From contig JAIXMP010000002.1 of the NCBI GenBank assembly GCA_025677815.1, positions 310,001 through 374,000 of the forward strand: a stretch of 64,000 nucleotides of DNA. The letters run 5' to 3'. Positions 11,558-23,975 of this stretch are shown here, piece by piece (position 1 is the stretch's first letter; each line of letters begins with the position of its first letter). The notes below the pieces were generated by a model. That model worked only from the letters and a program-made list of their open reading frames with translations. It had not been told where the DNA came from and ran no database searches. The stretch comes from Phascolomyces articulosus. Lineage: Eukaryota; Mucoromycota; Mucoromycetes; Mucorales; Lichtheimiaceae. Both the position numbers and the translations under genes were made by a program.

Positions 11558-13295
11558 ATGACCAATGCAACAGTGTTTCCAGTGATTGACTTCAGCGAAA
11601 TTGAGAACAGATCAGCAGAGATCGCTCACCAGATCCTCGAAGCATGTAAGACCGTTGGGTTCTTTTACATCACCAATCATAACGGTCCTACTACATCAGA
11701 GTTTACACAAATGTTTGAAATGGTAAAATATATTATGCAAAGAAAGAATCATTGAATTATTCATAGTATGCCCATATATACTAATAATAATCATGATGGT
11801 ATATATTATCAACACTTTTTTAAAAATAGGTCAAGACGTTTTTTGCCCAACCGGCAGAATTTAAAACCCAGTTTGAAACAGATCAATTGGACTGTCGTGG
11901 AGGATATACTGCTATAACTCCAAAGTAATGTATCATCCCATAAAACCTATTAATAAATATGAACTGTCCGTTGTGTAAACATCTATATATACGGGCTCAT
12001 AATTATATAAACTAATTTATAACTTGAATAATACTAATCATAATAATGAAAATACATAATGACAACTAGATATGATATGAACAATATGGTTACCCAAGCT
12101 AAAACTGTCAGATTCGAGTAAGCTACTTGAAACAAATAATAAATAATAGAATATATGAACCTTTACTTTTTTTTTTCATAGGAATTGTGTATTCTAATTT
12201 TGAGAGGACAATATAATCATTATGCCACCATTCTATCACATATTTATATAGAGGATTTGAGGTATCACCTCGCGATTTAAGTAATCAGAAATTGCCTAAT
12301 ATGTTTACGGACAACAAAAAAGAACTAGATCTATTTTTTAAAGTAAGGATAATAATAAGTAATACTATTTACAACAAAAATTGGTTAATTCTTACCGTCA
12401 ATACATATGTTTTCCTTTTATTTTAGAAAATGCATTCAGTTGGCATATCCGTCTTGGAACTACTGGCAATTGCATTGAAGGTGAACAAAAAAAAAAGAGG
12501 AGGAATATTGTTTTTAATGTATATGGTAACTTTATACCCATTATCTAATATATGTTTGTGTTAATCAATATTACACGTCCAAATATTATAAATTCTTCAG
12601 GTCACACCTAATCAAGAAACAGGTGCCAATGATTATTTGAGTTCATATCATCGATATGGTGATGAAGCATCCTCTGCTACTAGTCTTGTACGCTTTATGA
12701 ACTACCCAGCATTGAAAGAGAATGATTCATCAGGCAATAATATAGAAGAAGAGGTAGTATGTGGAGCACATACTGATTATGGATCCATCACATTACTCTC
12801 GCATAGAGATATTGGGGGTTTACAAGTTGATATTGATGGTGTTTGGACCGATGTTCCAAAAGTTCAAGATGCCCTTCTCGGTGAGTAAAATATATCTATA
12901 GCATTTGATTACACTACAGTTATATTTTTTACACTTTTGAGTCATGATGATTATTATTTGCATCCTATTTTACCTAATTCACTATTTGTTTATTTCTGAT
13001 AGTCAATTTGGGCGGTACTTTAATGCATTGGACACGAGGATTACTAAAAGCATCCAATCATCGAGTCATTGCTACTCCAAAGGAAACCAAGAACCGTTAT
13101 GTGATTACTTACTTTATGCAACCTGAAACGGACGTCAAACTTGCTGATATTCCTAGTCCATTACTCCCTTCCATTGTGCCAAATCTTGATGGGATCCCTA
13201 CGTTAAACAAAATAGTTTCAGCAGAAGATTATATCAAAGAAAGATTTATCAAGGCGTATAAGTGGGAAAAGAAGGAAGTCAGCAGTGTTGAATAG
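11558..13295 (+). CDS. 2-oxoglutarate/Fe(II)-dependent dioxygenase (IPNS-like)
   Basis: Six exons (11558-11722, 11830-11924, 12252-12342, 12427-12480, 12601-12880, 13003-13295) join in frame to 325 residues, the normal length for isopenicillin-N-synthase-like oxygenases. The N-terminal DIOX_N part starts FPVIDFSEIE and continues with CKTVGFFYITNH. The double-stranded beta-helix core carries the iron triad H192-x-D194 (GAHTDYG) and H248 (ASNHRVIA). R260 (NRY) is placed to bind 2-oxoglutarate, though the usual R-x-S reads R-Y-V here. Family members couple 2OG decarboxylation to hydroxylation, desaturation or ring closure in the cytosol. I start it at the ATG at 11558; an upstream TTG frame is ignored. 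Intron 2 is unusually long (327 bp), and a 6-bp micro-exon (ATTCGA, about 12112-12117) would also keep the frame. A dead copy lies just upstream. The substrate is unknown. Confidence 0.9.
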
Positions 13296-14895
13296 TTTTT
13301 TTTCTAGGGTGAATTGAACAGGAATGTTATTATAATTAATCAATTAAATTAATGAGTCGTGATGAATTTGTTATAATGATAATAAAGAATAATATAAGCA
13401 GTAAATTTTAATATCATGGTTATAAACTCTTATATTTTGATTCTCTGCATATTTGTTGTCCTGCACCCCTATGATTCATTAGAAAAGCAATAAATAAAGC
13501 ATTGTTTAAGCCATATTTTTTTTTTCTGCTGATGCTAAAATTACATAATTGCCAAGAAGATGAATACAATCAACGATCAAATAATTCCTCTATTCATCAT
13601 GGATAATATCTAATATAACGGACCGATTAAAAATGTATTTTTTTTTCAACAAGTCATGTTGTTGGTAGGATATATCGAGTAATTATTTGTTTAGTAAACG
13701 TAAAATCAACCAAAACTCAAAATTGCATGAAATAAATCCCTCAACGTTGTACTACCGCTACCAGATTATACATCACCATACAATCACGATCAAAGATTGA
13801 GGGAATTATACTATAAAAGACCAAAAAATAGTGTAACGTGTAAAAAAGAATAATAGTATGGGTGAAAATGAATCATTACGGAAGAGGTTATAATATTAAT
13901 AGAGTCTAGAAAAGTGTGGAGATGGAGGATTGACTAGAGTTGTCCGTTGTAAAGTAATACAATAACAATGGAAGAATCAAGCGGAGCAAAAGTACGGAAG
14001 GTGCGATCGTATCAGATCCGGTTTAGGTGGATGTATGATTTCAAAAAGAAGGGTGATTTCCAGGGGTTGAAATAAAAGGTACTACCGTACAACGACCCTG
14101 GTCTATAAACCTTCTTCTTTCCATCTGATCAATAGAAGAGAAGATCCTGGGTCACTTTTTTTTATTTTTTCGTACTGTAAAATTACTATTACTATAGAAA
14201 GAGATGAATATCGATGTCGCATCGTATTAAATCGTGCCGAGAGTCTGGGGTTATGCTTGCTTCTGAAACCAAAATGATGATGAAAAAAAAAAAAAGATCC
14301 AAAAAAAAGTGTTTCCGTTCCTGGTAAAAAAAAGAAAGCTTTTTTTTATTACGTACCCCGACACAAATGCGTTAAAATGATGATCGGCGTAGTGCGGAAG
14401 TAACCCTTTCGGTCCTTTATTTTTACCATTTTTGAACTTCTTTAAATTGATTAAGAAAAAAAAAGAAGGTTGTAATGTGAATCATATAACAAATATAGAA
14501 AAAATAAAATAACATTAGGAAAAATAAAAGCAGTATAATGGATGATGAACCAAGTAAGATAGAGATGATGTATGTATGTATACCAAGGATTATACATAAT
14601 AAGGCGTGTGTGTGGCGATGGCATTCGGATGATAAATAACTCATTTTTAGTTTAAAAATAGTTTAGTGAACTTCTTGTTCATTTAGTTAAGTCAATTGAA
14701 CCTACTTTTTTAGTTTCGAAATCCCTCACTGCTTTCTTTTTTAGTTCGGCAAACATACAATAATAAAAAGAAAAATACCCGGTTTTTTTCTTCTTCTTTC
14801 TTTCTTTTAACTCTTTTTTTTTCTATTACCATCACTGCTGCTTTCTTTTTTTTTTTTCTAAAAGAAAAAGTTTCATCCATTTTGTTTTTACACTT
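13296..14895. other. Long intergenic region; promoter of the SLC41 gene at its 3' end
   Basis: No gene is supported. An AATAAA at 13381-13386 probably ends the oxygenase transcript. The final 150 bases (about 14780-14890) are dominated by T/C-rich runs upstream of the transporter ATG, consistent with a fungal core promoter. The short frames at 14423-14644 and 14710-14916 on the minus strand are low-complexity and rejected. Confidence 0.5.
13381..13386 (+). terminator. AATAAA polyadenylation signal
   Basis: A canonical AATAAA hexamer lies 86 bases past the stop codon of the 2OG oxygenase. Its position fits cleavage and polyadenylation of that transcript. Confidence 0.4.
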
Positions 14896-17092
14896 ATGCA
14901 TGCTTCTCATAAGCAATATGACGCCGACTATATCGAGTTAATAGGAAGGCAACCTTCTCTAGAATACAATGACAAAGATGATTGCGATGACCAAAGCATG
15001 ACAAGTACTAATAGTAGTAGTCATGATCATGAACACCAAGTCATGCTCAACAATCGTCGTTATTCTGATTTAGAAACGTCAAATGATGTTCAATCAAGAA
15101 TCTCGTTATCTTCAACAGCCCTTTTAGACCCAACAAGTCAAAGTGTGACAAAAGATTCTAACGTGGCTAAAAAATTAGTATGGCAGGTAAACTATAAATA
15201 TTTATTTTATATATGACAAAAAAACACTTTACCCCTTTTTCCCAACCTCTCTCTCATTCTTTCGCGACCTTTTGGTTCGTCATGTACATCATTTTCTATT
15301 ATTATGATATATGATATATATCCCTTGATTTCAATTCACAGTAAGATGAATTGGAGGGTCTCCTTATTATAATTGATCAATTCTATATTCATTTCCCCTT
15401 TTTTTTCCTATATTACTCGAAACAACCTCTTGTTTTTCTTCTTCTTCTTCTTCTTCTCTCTTTTTATTATTGTTTTATATATATATATATTATCCTTTTT
15501 GACATATACATTTATATAAAAAAATGACAAGCATTGCTGTATTTTTACGGTTGCTATATCATTCTTTAAATATCTATGCTCATTTTACCACATCTGTTGA
15601 AAAATCAAAATTATTGTTACACAAATATCTAACGCTCCCGGTACAGGCACTTCCTTCTCTTATCATTTCAGTGATTGGATTAATCATGGCTGGTGTATTA
15701 ATGGATAAATATAAGGTAATCAATATAGAAATGTTTAATATTTATTCATAGGATGATTGACCATAATATTTATTTTTATTAGACATGGGATATGTTTATC
15801 AAAACTCCAGAATTGTTTATCTTGATTCCTATCTTATTAAACTTAAAAGGCAACCTTGAAATGAATCTTGCAGCACGCTTTTCAACTTCGGTGAGAAAAA
15901 TCAAATCAATTCATTATGTAGATGGAAATAGGTTCATTTCCTTTGGGCTCAACATTTTAGCCTGTCTTTTTTTTTCCTAGGCCAATTTAGGTGATTTGGA
16001 TCATGGCCCCACATGTCGTTCACTTGTCATTGGCAATTTAGCCTTATTACAAGTTCAAGCTTTAGTAGCAGGTGCCTTAGCTGGTGTCGCTGCTTTTGTT
16101 CTTGGATTAATCAACAAACCAGGTGGTAATTCAGTCACGTATTTTGAAAGCATGTATATGATATCTAGTTCCATGATTTCTGCTGCTTTCTCAGGTGCTA
16201 TTTTGGGCGCTTTTATGTGTGGATTGATTTTACTGTGTCGCAAATTAAAAGTGGATCCGGATAATGTGGCATGTCCTATGGCTTCGGCTTCCGGTGATAT
16301 TGTGACCTTATTATTACTAGGCGGATGTGCTCTTGTTCTTTCCAATCAGATCAGTAAGTCATTCTTTTGCAAAAAAAAAATAAAAATAAAAAAAATAAAA
16401 AAGGGATTAGACTGGGAAACAAAAAATACTCATTCACATGTAGATACAATGTTTAGTACGATTCTATTTATTGTGATGGTGTTAATATTACCACTGTTTG
16501 GTTACATGGTATGGAAAAATAAACATACCAAAGAATTACTCTTGGTTGGATGGGTCCCCATTCTCATTGCCATGGTGATTTCTAGTTTAGCCGGTGTTGT
16601 CTTGGAACGCTATGTGGCAGAATACAAAGGAGTTGCCTTGTTGACGCCCGTCTTAATCGGGTTGGCTGGCAATTTGGGATCCATTTATGCATCACGTATT
16701 AGTACCAGTTTACATGGTGAAACCAAGGAAAATTGTAACCTTGTTGAATGGTCCTTGTTACTGATGAATATCCCTATTCAAATTTTCTTTTTAATCATCA
16801 TTTGGGCTTTTCAAATGGGTGAACTGAATTATAATGGGTGGTTCTTTTTTGCGTATTTTACAGTATCGATGATTTGTGTAAGTTTTAAAGAAAAAGGGAA
16901 TGTGAAAAATGAAAGAAAAAGAGAAACTAACTTTTTTTTTTGAAAACAAAAAATGATGCATGATGACGAAATTATTCATTAGACTTGGATATGTCTCAAA
17001 ATTGGTAAATACATGACATTTGGATTCTGGAAAATGGGATATGATCCTGATAACTATGTCATTCCATACTTGTAAGTTGAATCATCAAGGAT

Positions 17093-17151
<59 letters not shown>

Positions 17152-17310
17152 AGAAGTCATATGAAGAAGAAAATAACAACAACAAACTAAATGATTTAAT
17201 GTAGGACGGCAAGTATTGATTTAATCGGTACCATTTTACTTGTATTAGCTTTCTCAGTGCTTACATCATCCGGTGCAGATGATATGAAATTACATGTCTC
17301 ACGGCATTAA
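14896..17310 (+). CDS. SLC41/MgtE-type divalent cation (Mg2+) transporter
   Basis: Seven exons (14896-15186, 15647-15715, 15783-15890, 15981-16353, 16444-16877, 16983-17071, 17205-17310) give 489 residues. A polar acidic N-terminus of about 95 residues is followed by two MgtE-type membrane domains. The first has the family signature [14 protein letters not shown], then the LARFST-like turn and [20 protein letters not shown] segment (here DPDNVACP). The second has [22 protein letters not shown] and ends in [20 protein letters not shown]. This duplicated pattern is diagnostic of SLC41A Mg2+ carriers. The protein probably sits in the plasma or an organelle membrane and moves Mg2+, perhaps by Na+ exchange as in the animal proteins. 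Intron 1 is long (460 bp) and its 3' part keeps an ATG-initiated frame (15524) that runs in frame into exon 2, so an N-terminally different isoform is possible. The last intron holds a (TG)n microsatellite. It is convergent with the H+-ATPase gene. Confidence 0.92.
17097..17149 (+). repeat. (TG)n microsatellite in an SLC41 intron
   Basis: About 26 uninterrupted TG units lie within the sixth intron of the transporter gene, between the donor at 17072 and the acceptor at 17204. It is a simple sequence repeat and is likely length-polymorphic. Confidence 0.97.
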
Positions 17311-17873
17311 TTGTGCTTCATAATATATACCAATTTATTACCTACCTTACATTTCACATTTTATTTATTTTTCTCTTTTGAAGCAGGCTCTTCCTTCTCA
17401 TCCACCAACATTGTATAATAGATGTTATTTTTTTCCCATTCCTTTTCATCCTAATTACATAATATCTTTTTAATCATCTTAAAAAAACATCCATTCATCC
17501 ACCTCCCCCCAATATCTTTTTGTCATAATTACTTTCATATTTTCTTTATATATTAGTTTTATATAGCTACTACATATACAAATTCACATACAAACTAAAA
17601 AAAACAATGGTTACTATTATTATTATTATATACTATTATGTACTATTATATTTTTTTACGATGACTATTACTATTACTATTATTACTATTATTACTATTA
17701 TTACTATTATTATTATCATAAAAAGAAAAGAAAACTTTTTTTATAACAAGGAAATTGGATTAAAATCACAACAAAAATGGAGTAGAATAGAATGATAGTA
17801 ATATATAACAATAATAATGAAGGTGAGGAATTATGAACAAAAGAGAGAGAGAAAAAAATAACTTGTAAATGAA
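17311..17873. other. Convergent intergenic region
   Basis: This is the 3' region shared by the transporter (+) and the H+-ATPase (-). It contains an imperfect TTACTATTA repeat tract (about 17610-17720). The frame at 17607-17795 is a translation of that tract and is not a gene. Confidence 0.6.
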
Positions 17874-20849
17874 CTATTGACGCAATCCAAATTCTAATTC
17901 ATGAGCAACAACATGAAGTGCCAACTTGTTCCAAAGTTTATCTGAATGTTCTTTTTCTTTTGTTTCTTGAATACGTGTAGCCAATTTAGCTTTTCGATTC
18001 GGGGTAGGACATAACGTTGCTGTTAAACCAAAACTCCACACACGTAAAACATAAACCTTCACCACATCCAAAATCATGAAATAGACAAAAGAAATACCCA
18101 AAACAGCCAAACCCCAATACCATCCACAAGGAGCAACTTCATGGGCTTCACCAAATACACCATAGACGGAAAAGAAAAGAGCCAAGATTTGAGTACCGAT
18201 GACACATACGAAAAAGATCCAATGAGGCATATTTTCCCACCAAAATCCAGGAAGTCGTGTGGAAAAAATCGTGAAATGAGGTGCTACATAATGACTTGCA
18301 TTAATTTGATGATTCATAGTTTTTTTTTTGTGTAAATTTAAAAGTTGCCTTTTTTACCTGAAGAAATGTGGAGATACATGATAGAATTAAGTTCATAGGG
18401 TGTAACATGGAAAATATCTCGTGCAACATAGAAATGTCCAAAAGATAATGCAGCCAAAAATATGGAGAGGATAGTAGAAAGTGTCAGGAGTTGGCCAATG
18501 CGCCATTTATCTGGTTTAGTGGAAATTTGGGTATTGTCCACTGAAATGACCAATGTAGCCGCATCATTCTACGTTTGGGTACAGAGTCACATATTTTTAT
18601 TTTTTATTTTTTTTTAGCACGGTAATTTTTTTTTTCACTTTGATTGATTGGTTCATCAAGTAAAAATAACAAACACAAACAACTTACCAAAACGCAAATC
18701 ATAATTAATAAAATGGCGGGCATATTCCAGTCTTCTACCAACGTCACAACAAACATAAACAGCAAGAAATGAATGGTAGAAGTAATACGATATAAAGCAT
18801 AAGATCTTAAGCGTTGGAAAATGGATCGAGAGACACGGATACCATCAATGATAGTGGAAAGACCAGGCGCCAATAATACAATATCAGCCGCAGATCGTGC
18901 AGCATCGGTACATCCAGAAACGGCAATTCCTACATCGGCCTTTTTCAAAGCAGGTGCATCATTGACACCATCACCCGTCATGCCTACCAATAACCCTTTG
19001 TTTTGAAGAAGTTCAACCACACGGTATTTATGTTCGGGAATGACTTGAGCAAATCCATCGGCTCGTTTACAATGTTCAGTGACTTCATCTTCTGATTTGG
19101 TAGGGTCAACAAGATGATTGGCATCCAAAATGACACGACTCATACCCATACGTCCAGCGACTTCTTTAGCAATGATATGTTGATCACCCGTAATCATTTT
19201 TACTTCTACACCCATCGCATTACAATCACGAATAGTTTCGGCAGAATCTGTACGTGGTGGATCTAAGAGTGAAATCATACCGACAAGTTCGAATTTTTCG
19301 GGATCATTGGGAACGGATTTGGCAACACCGAGAGCACGTAATCCACGACGAGCTAATGCGTTCACTGCATTGACAGCATCATCATTACCACCTACAAGTT
19401 CAATAATTACCTGAAAAAAAAACATATTTATATCCTACTTTAGTTTTTTTTTTATCCCTTTTCCTCAGATGGAATTAAATATTATATATATATATATATT
19501 ACCTGAGGAGCACCTTTTGCCACACGGAAATGTTGATCCGTCTTTAAATCAAGAATCGTAGCTTGTGTCATTTTCGTAACAGGATTAAAAGGTTGAAAAG
19601 CTGTGACCTTGTATCCAGGCACACTATGCATATCTTCCCGTTTTTGAAGTACTTCCAAAGTCGTTTCAGCCGCACGGCGTACAGCTGCTTCAATAGGATC
19701 ATTAGCACCTGGTTCAGCTGCCAAATAGGAATACAATAAGATATCATCCGAAGTATATCCTGGTGCCAAATAAGGTTCGTCAAACGTCAATTCGTTCAAT
19801 GTCAATGTTCCCGTCTTGTCAGAACACAAGACTGACACTGATGCCAATTCTTCAATAGCTGTCAATCGTTTGACAATGACTTTCTTTTTCGACAATTGTT
19901 TCGCACCTACCGCCATGGTAACGGACATGACGGTCGGTAAACCCACTGGAATAGCAGCCACGGTCAACACCAAACAATTTTTAATAACAACTTTCCAATC
20001 CCCTTGAGGAGTACCACGGTATTTAATCAATTGATACGCCAAAACAATACCGACCAACAAGACAGTGGTGACGACCAAGACATTGGCAATTTTATTAATG
20101 ACTTTTTGAAAATGACCTTGTTCAGCCGTGATGGCAATCAAATTGGCAGCACGACCAATAAATGTTTGTGTGCCTGTCTTTGTAACGACGGCCAATTGTT
20201 GGCCTTGTTTCACAATACTGGAACTATAGACAGTACTGTCTTTGGCCTTGGTTACTGGTAAAGATTCCCCCGTTAATGCCGATTGATCAATTTGTAATTC
20301 CGCCTCACTTTGTTCTCCATTGACACCCAATCCTAACAAGCGTGCATCTGCAGGAATAATATCGCCGATACGTAAAACAATCACATCGCCGGGTACTAAT
20401 TCACGTACATCAATTTCTTGTAATTTTCCATCACGCCAACAACGAGTTTTTAATGCCAATGTTTGTCGTAATGCAGCCAAAGCACTTTCAGCTTTTCGTT
20501 CTTCACCATATCCAATACCAGCATTCACCAGTAAAAGGGCTAAAATCAATCCAAAATCAAGCCAATCGCTCACCAAGGCAGATAGGATACAAGCCATTTC
20601 AATCAAATAGCTCATGGGACCCGTAAAATACCGTAGGAATTTTAAAAATGGGTTGGTTTTACGTTCTGGTAATTCATTCATCCCAAACGTTGTTTGTCGT
20701 TCTGCAATTTCTGTGGCATTTAAACCTTTTCTTGGATCGGTATGTAATAAAGCTTCCAATTCGGGTGGAATCTCGTCTTGATGTTCTACATGCTCATGTT
20801 CTTCTAGTTTGACGGACTCTTTTTTCTTTTCATTATTATTATCGTCCAT
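17874..20849 (-). CDS. PMA1: Plasma-membrane H+-ATPase (P3A P-type ATPase)
   Basis: Four exons on the minus strand (20849-19503, 19410-18688, 18568-18358, 18283-17874) give 896 residues, close to fungal Pma1. The order is a charged N-terminus, the first membrane pair (about 70-115), the actuator loop with LTGES (192-196), the gate helix PVGLP (301-305), and the phosphorylation motif CSDKTGTLT with Asp344. The nucleotide domain contains KGAPQ, and the hinge MTGDGVNDAPALKKADVGIAV is followed by the C-terminal membrane bundle. The enzyme pumps H+ out of the cell and sets the membrane potential that drives secondary transport. The last acceptor was chosen (tgtag at 18284-18285) because it alone keeps the frame (LHISSAPHF); a downstream ATG frame at 18317 lies in the intron. 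The C-terminal regulatory tail is short and lysine/glutamate-rich. It is convergent with an Mg2+ transporter and divergent from the perilipin gene 3.1 kb away. Confidence 0.96.
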
Positions 20850-22329
20850 GGTTTAGAAGATGAAGAAAAAAAAAAGGATGACGATAAATAATAATAGATG
20901 TGTAGTTTAAATAGAAGAGAGAAATTAGGTGGTAATAATAATAATAATAAAAGAGAGAAAAAGAAAAAGAGAAATGGAGAATTTGTCGTTATGATTCTGT
21001 TTTTTTTTCTTCTTGTTTATTATTATTACTTGTTGCTTTCACAATTAGAAAATAATAAACATAACTTTGATGGCTTGACATGGAATTTTTGATTTGCTTT
21101 TTTGATAAATAATCGTGATAAAATAATAATATAATACGATTCATATGTTTTTTTTTTTTTTTGTAAAATAAAATACCACCTTTTCATTCTTTTTTTTCCC
21201 AATAGATTGAATAGAGTTGGATAATTATGATATATCATGATGTTGATCAAAAAGTCGATTCTCTTCTTTCTATATATATCACTCTTTCTTTTTTTTATGA
21301 TGATGAACAATGATGCATTGTATTCTCCGGGAGATGTAGAAAGAGTGTTTTTTTGGGGGAGAGAAGCATCTATAACAAGATATATAACAACAAAGCTTTA
21401 GGTTGTTTCTTAAATTATTATTATTATTATTGATTGAAAGGTATGTAAAAATGTAACTCGGATAGTTTTTCAATTTTTTTTTTTTTTTCGTTATTCAAAA
21501 ATAAAAAATTTCATTTACTTTCTCTTTATATATATATATATACAATAAAGATATTATATAGGTACATAGACTACGCCACAATAAAGTGAGTAATAAATCG
21601 ACCGCTTATTCATTTTGGAGAAAGAGAGGGTGACCCGTTCCAAACGATGACGAAAAGATTAGTGTAATCCAATCTAATAATTACACTCTATTTTTCTCTA
21701 CTATCATCTTCTTTATATATATACTACTGATAATAATGAATGGGGCAAAAGAGAAGAGAGAAAGATTGAGTTGCGCGATTATTTTTCTAAAAAAAATAAA
21801 GACCGAAACTTGGTGTAATTATTGTTATCACCTTTTATACCAACTTATCCAACCCACCCACCATACACGCACGCTTTTTTTTTTCAGCCCGCCTTTATTT
21901 GTGGCACTTGTTGTTCTTGTGTTGCAAAATATAATGGTCGTAAAAAAAATATTCATATGCTTATTGTGTTTCGACAAATAGAAGAATAAATAGATAAAAA
22001 TGATGATAGAATATTATAATGACAAGAATGTGTGAGAAGAAGGTAGGTTGGATTCAATAATAGGGTATTCATTTGAATAATATGAAGAATGATAATGATA
22101 TATCTACTACCCTTTTTTTAAAAAAAAAAAAAAATCGACAAGAAAAAAAAAAGGGGCTCTATAGATTCTATCCTTATCATTGATTGAGATATATATTGTT
22201 GAGTTCTCTAAAACTAACAACATTTATCCGCACAACAGCAACATACAACCCCATTGAAAGGGATGTTGTCAAGAGAGAGTCTATGGCACGTGTATTCTGA
22301 TTTTTTGTCATTCAGACAAAGTCTTTTAG

Positions 22330-22361
<32 letters not shown>

Positions 22362-23975
22362 ACTACGACGACTTACTGCACTTAGTGAAGATAGTAAGGA
22401 AGAGGGGATGAAAAAGTTTTTTTTTTGATTATACTTGACTAAAAATGGAGGTCGCGCCGCGTGTTTGACATTATTGTAATCATCCCAATTCATAACACTT
22501 TTTTTTAAAATAAATAGAAAGGATGGATGGGGATGAGAAGAAGAAGTAGAAGGCGTTATTAAGTCTTTAATATGAAGTTTATTTTATTTATTTATCTTTG
22601 CCTAATAACCGCCACTTCGTAAACGCACATACATTATTATGTGCACAGAAAATCATTCAACCTTTGTTATTAAAAAAATTGCATATCCGTCACACAATAA
22701 AAAAAAAAAAAGTCCCTTGGCTTTTTTTTTTTTTAGGGTGGGAAACGAACAAGGCGTGTCTTCTCCCCCAACGCAAAATTCTAATAAGGGTTATTTTGTT
22801 ACCCAACAAAAAATATTATTATTATTCTTTTTATGGTTCTAATAAAGGATATTATGAATTATAACTAAATAATAATAAAAAGTCATGTGTCAAGTAATGA
22901 GTGATTCGCATTTTTTTTTATAATTGTTTCATATGTTAAAACAACTTATCCACATATCATTCATTATCATCATCATCATCATTAAGCATTATTATTATCA
23001 ACCCATTTTTACATACTAAATAATAATAATGCAAATTGTCAAATAAATAATCACATGCACTTTTTCTTTCAAAGCTTTTTATATCAAAACAACCAACCAA
23101 CCAAATCGGAGTATCAAAAAGTAAACTTCTCCCTTGAACCTGGTCCATGCGAGAGAGAGAGAGAAATAAGCCAAGAAGACGGGGGGAGGGAGGGGAGATC
23201 GGCTTCAAAAGTGGATTGTGTTTTAACATGTGAAAAATGAAAGTTTTTATTATCCCATTTTTTTTTAAACTTATGAACCAAAAAGTTCATTTATTAGAAA
23301 AAAAAAAAAGTTTCCGGCGGATTTTTTATAATAGTTTAAACCATTACAATGCAACAAAAAAGTTTTTTTTAAGAACCAGCCTGATTTGGACTTGATTCAC
23401 GGTCAAGATGCAACAAGTCTTTTCTTTTCTTTTATATATATTTCAAAGTTGAACAAAGTTATATATATTTATATATATCAATCTATTACCTTATGCTTTT
23501 ATCACATGCTGTGATGGGGTATAGAAAGATAGACCTAGTCGTTGATTAATAGTAGTAGAAGTAGTAGTAGAAGAAGAAGAAGTAGTAAAGTAATGATGAT
23601 GATGATGAAAGATGGATGTATATACTCTAATCGAAAATAAATGATCATAACGATGATAATGCTAAGCGGTTAATGTATGTGTGTTTGTTTATTATAACCT
23701 GATATAGAAGTAAAAAGAGAGTGAAAGTAGCGTGTGATGATGATGAATTATAATAGAATAGAATAACTTGTTGATTGTTATTGTTCGAGTCGAGCCATGC
23801 CACACTTGGCCTTTCCGACACATCCGCCTTTTTTTTTTTTACAAGTTGCATTCAACTCTCACGCTCTCTCTCTCTCTTTTTTTTCTTTCTTCTTTCCTTT
23901 CTTTTCTTTTCCTTCAAACTTCTTTGACCTTTCAATCCCTTTCTCTTCTTTTGTTTTTTATTATTATTATCATAC
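20850..23975. other. 3.1-kb divergent intergenic region
   Basis: This lies between the H+-ATPase (-) and the perilipin (+). It is rich in homopolymer runs, AT repeats, an ACT trinucleotide run (about 22328-22360), TCA/ATC runs (about 22965-22985) and a GA run (about 23150-23165). No frame here shows splice-supported or family-like coding. It must contain both promoters. Its length is unusual beside the compact introns of this genome. Confidence 0.5.
23862..23955 (+). promoter_or_regulatory. Pyrimidine-rich core promoter tract of the perilipin gene
   Basis: A nearly pure C/T tract on the coding strand ends about 20 bases before the ATG at 23976. The same arrangement precedes the Skn7-like, C2H2, SDR and MADS genes in this window, so it probably marks the transcription start region. 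Confidence 0.5.

Noticed and set aside
17607..17795. 62-residue ORF of Ile/Thr/Tyr repeats
   Set aside because: It is a translation of a TTACTATTA simple-repeat tract in the 3' region between two convergent genes.
18284..18317. ATG frame start for the last H+-ATPase exon
   Set aside because: It lies in the last intron. Joining at the acceptor 18284-18285 restores the conserved LHISSAPHF sequence, whereas the ATG frame has no acceptor.
22598..22864. Overlapping + strand ORFs in the PMA1-perilipin spacer
   Set aside because: Lys/Phe runs from A and T homopolymers, and no conserved feature.
22957..23229. 90-residue minus-strand ORF with a poly-Asp end
   Set aside because: The Asp run comes from a TCA/ATC repeat, and no splice partners or domain were found.
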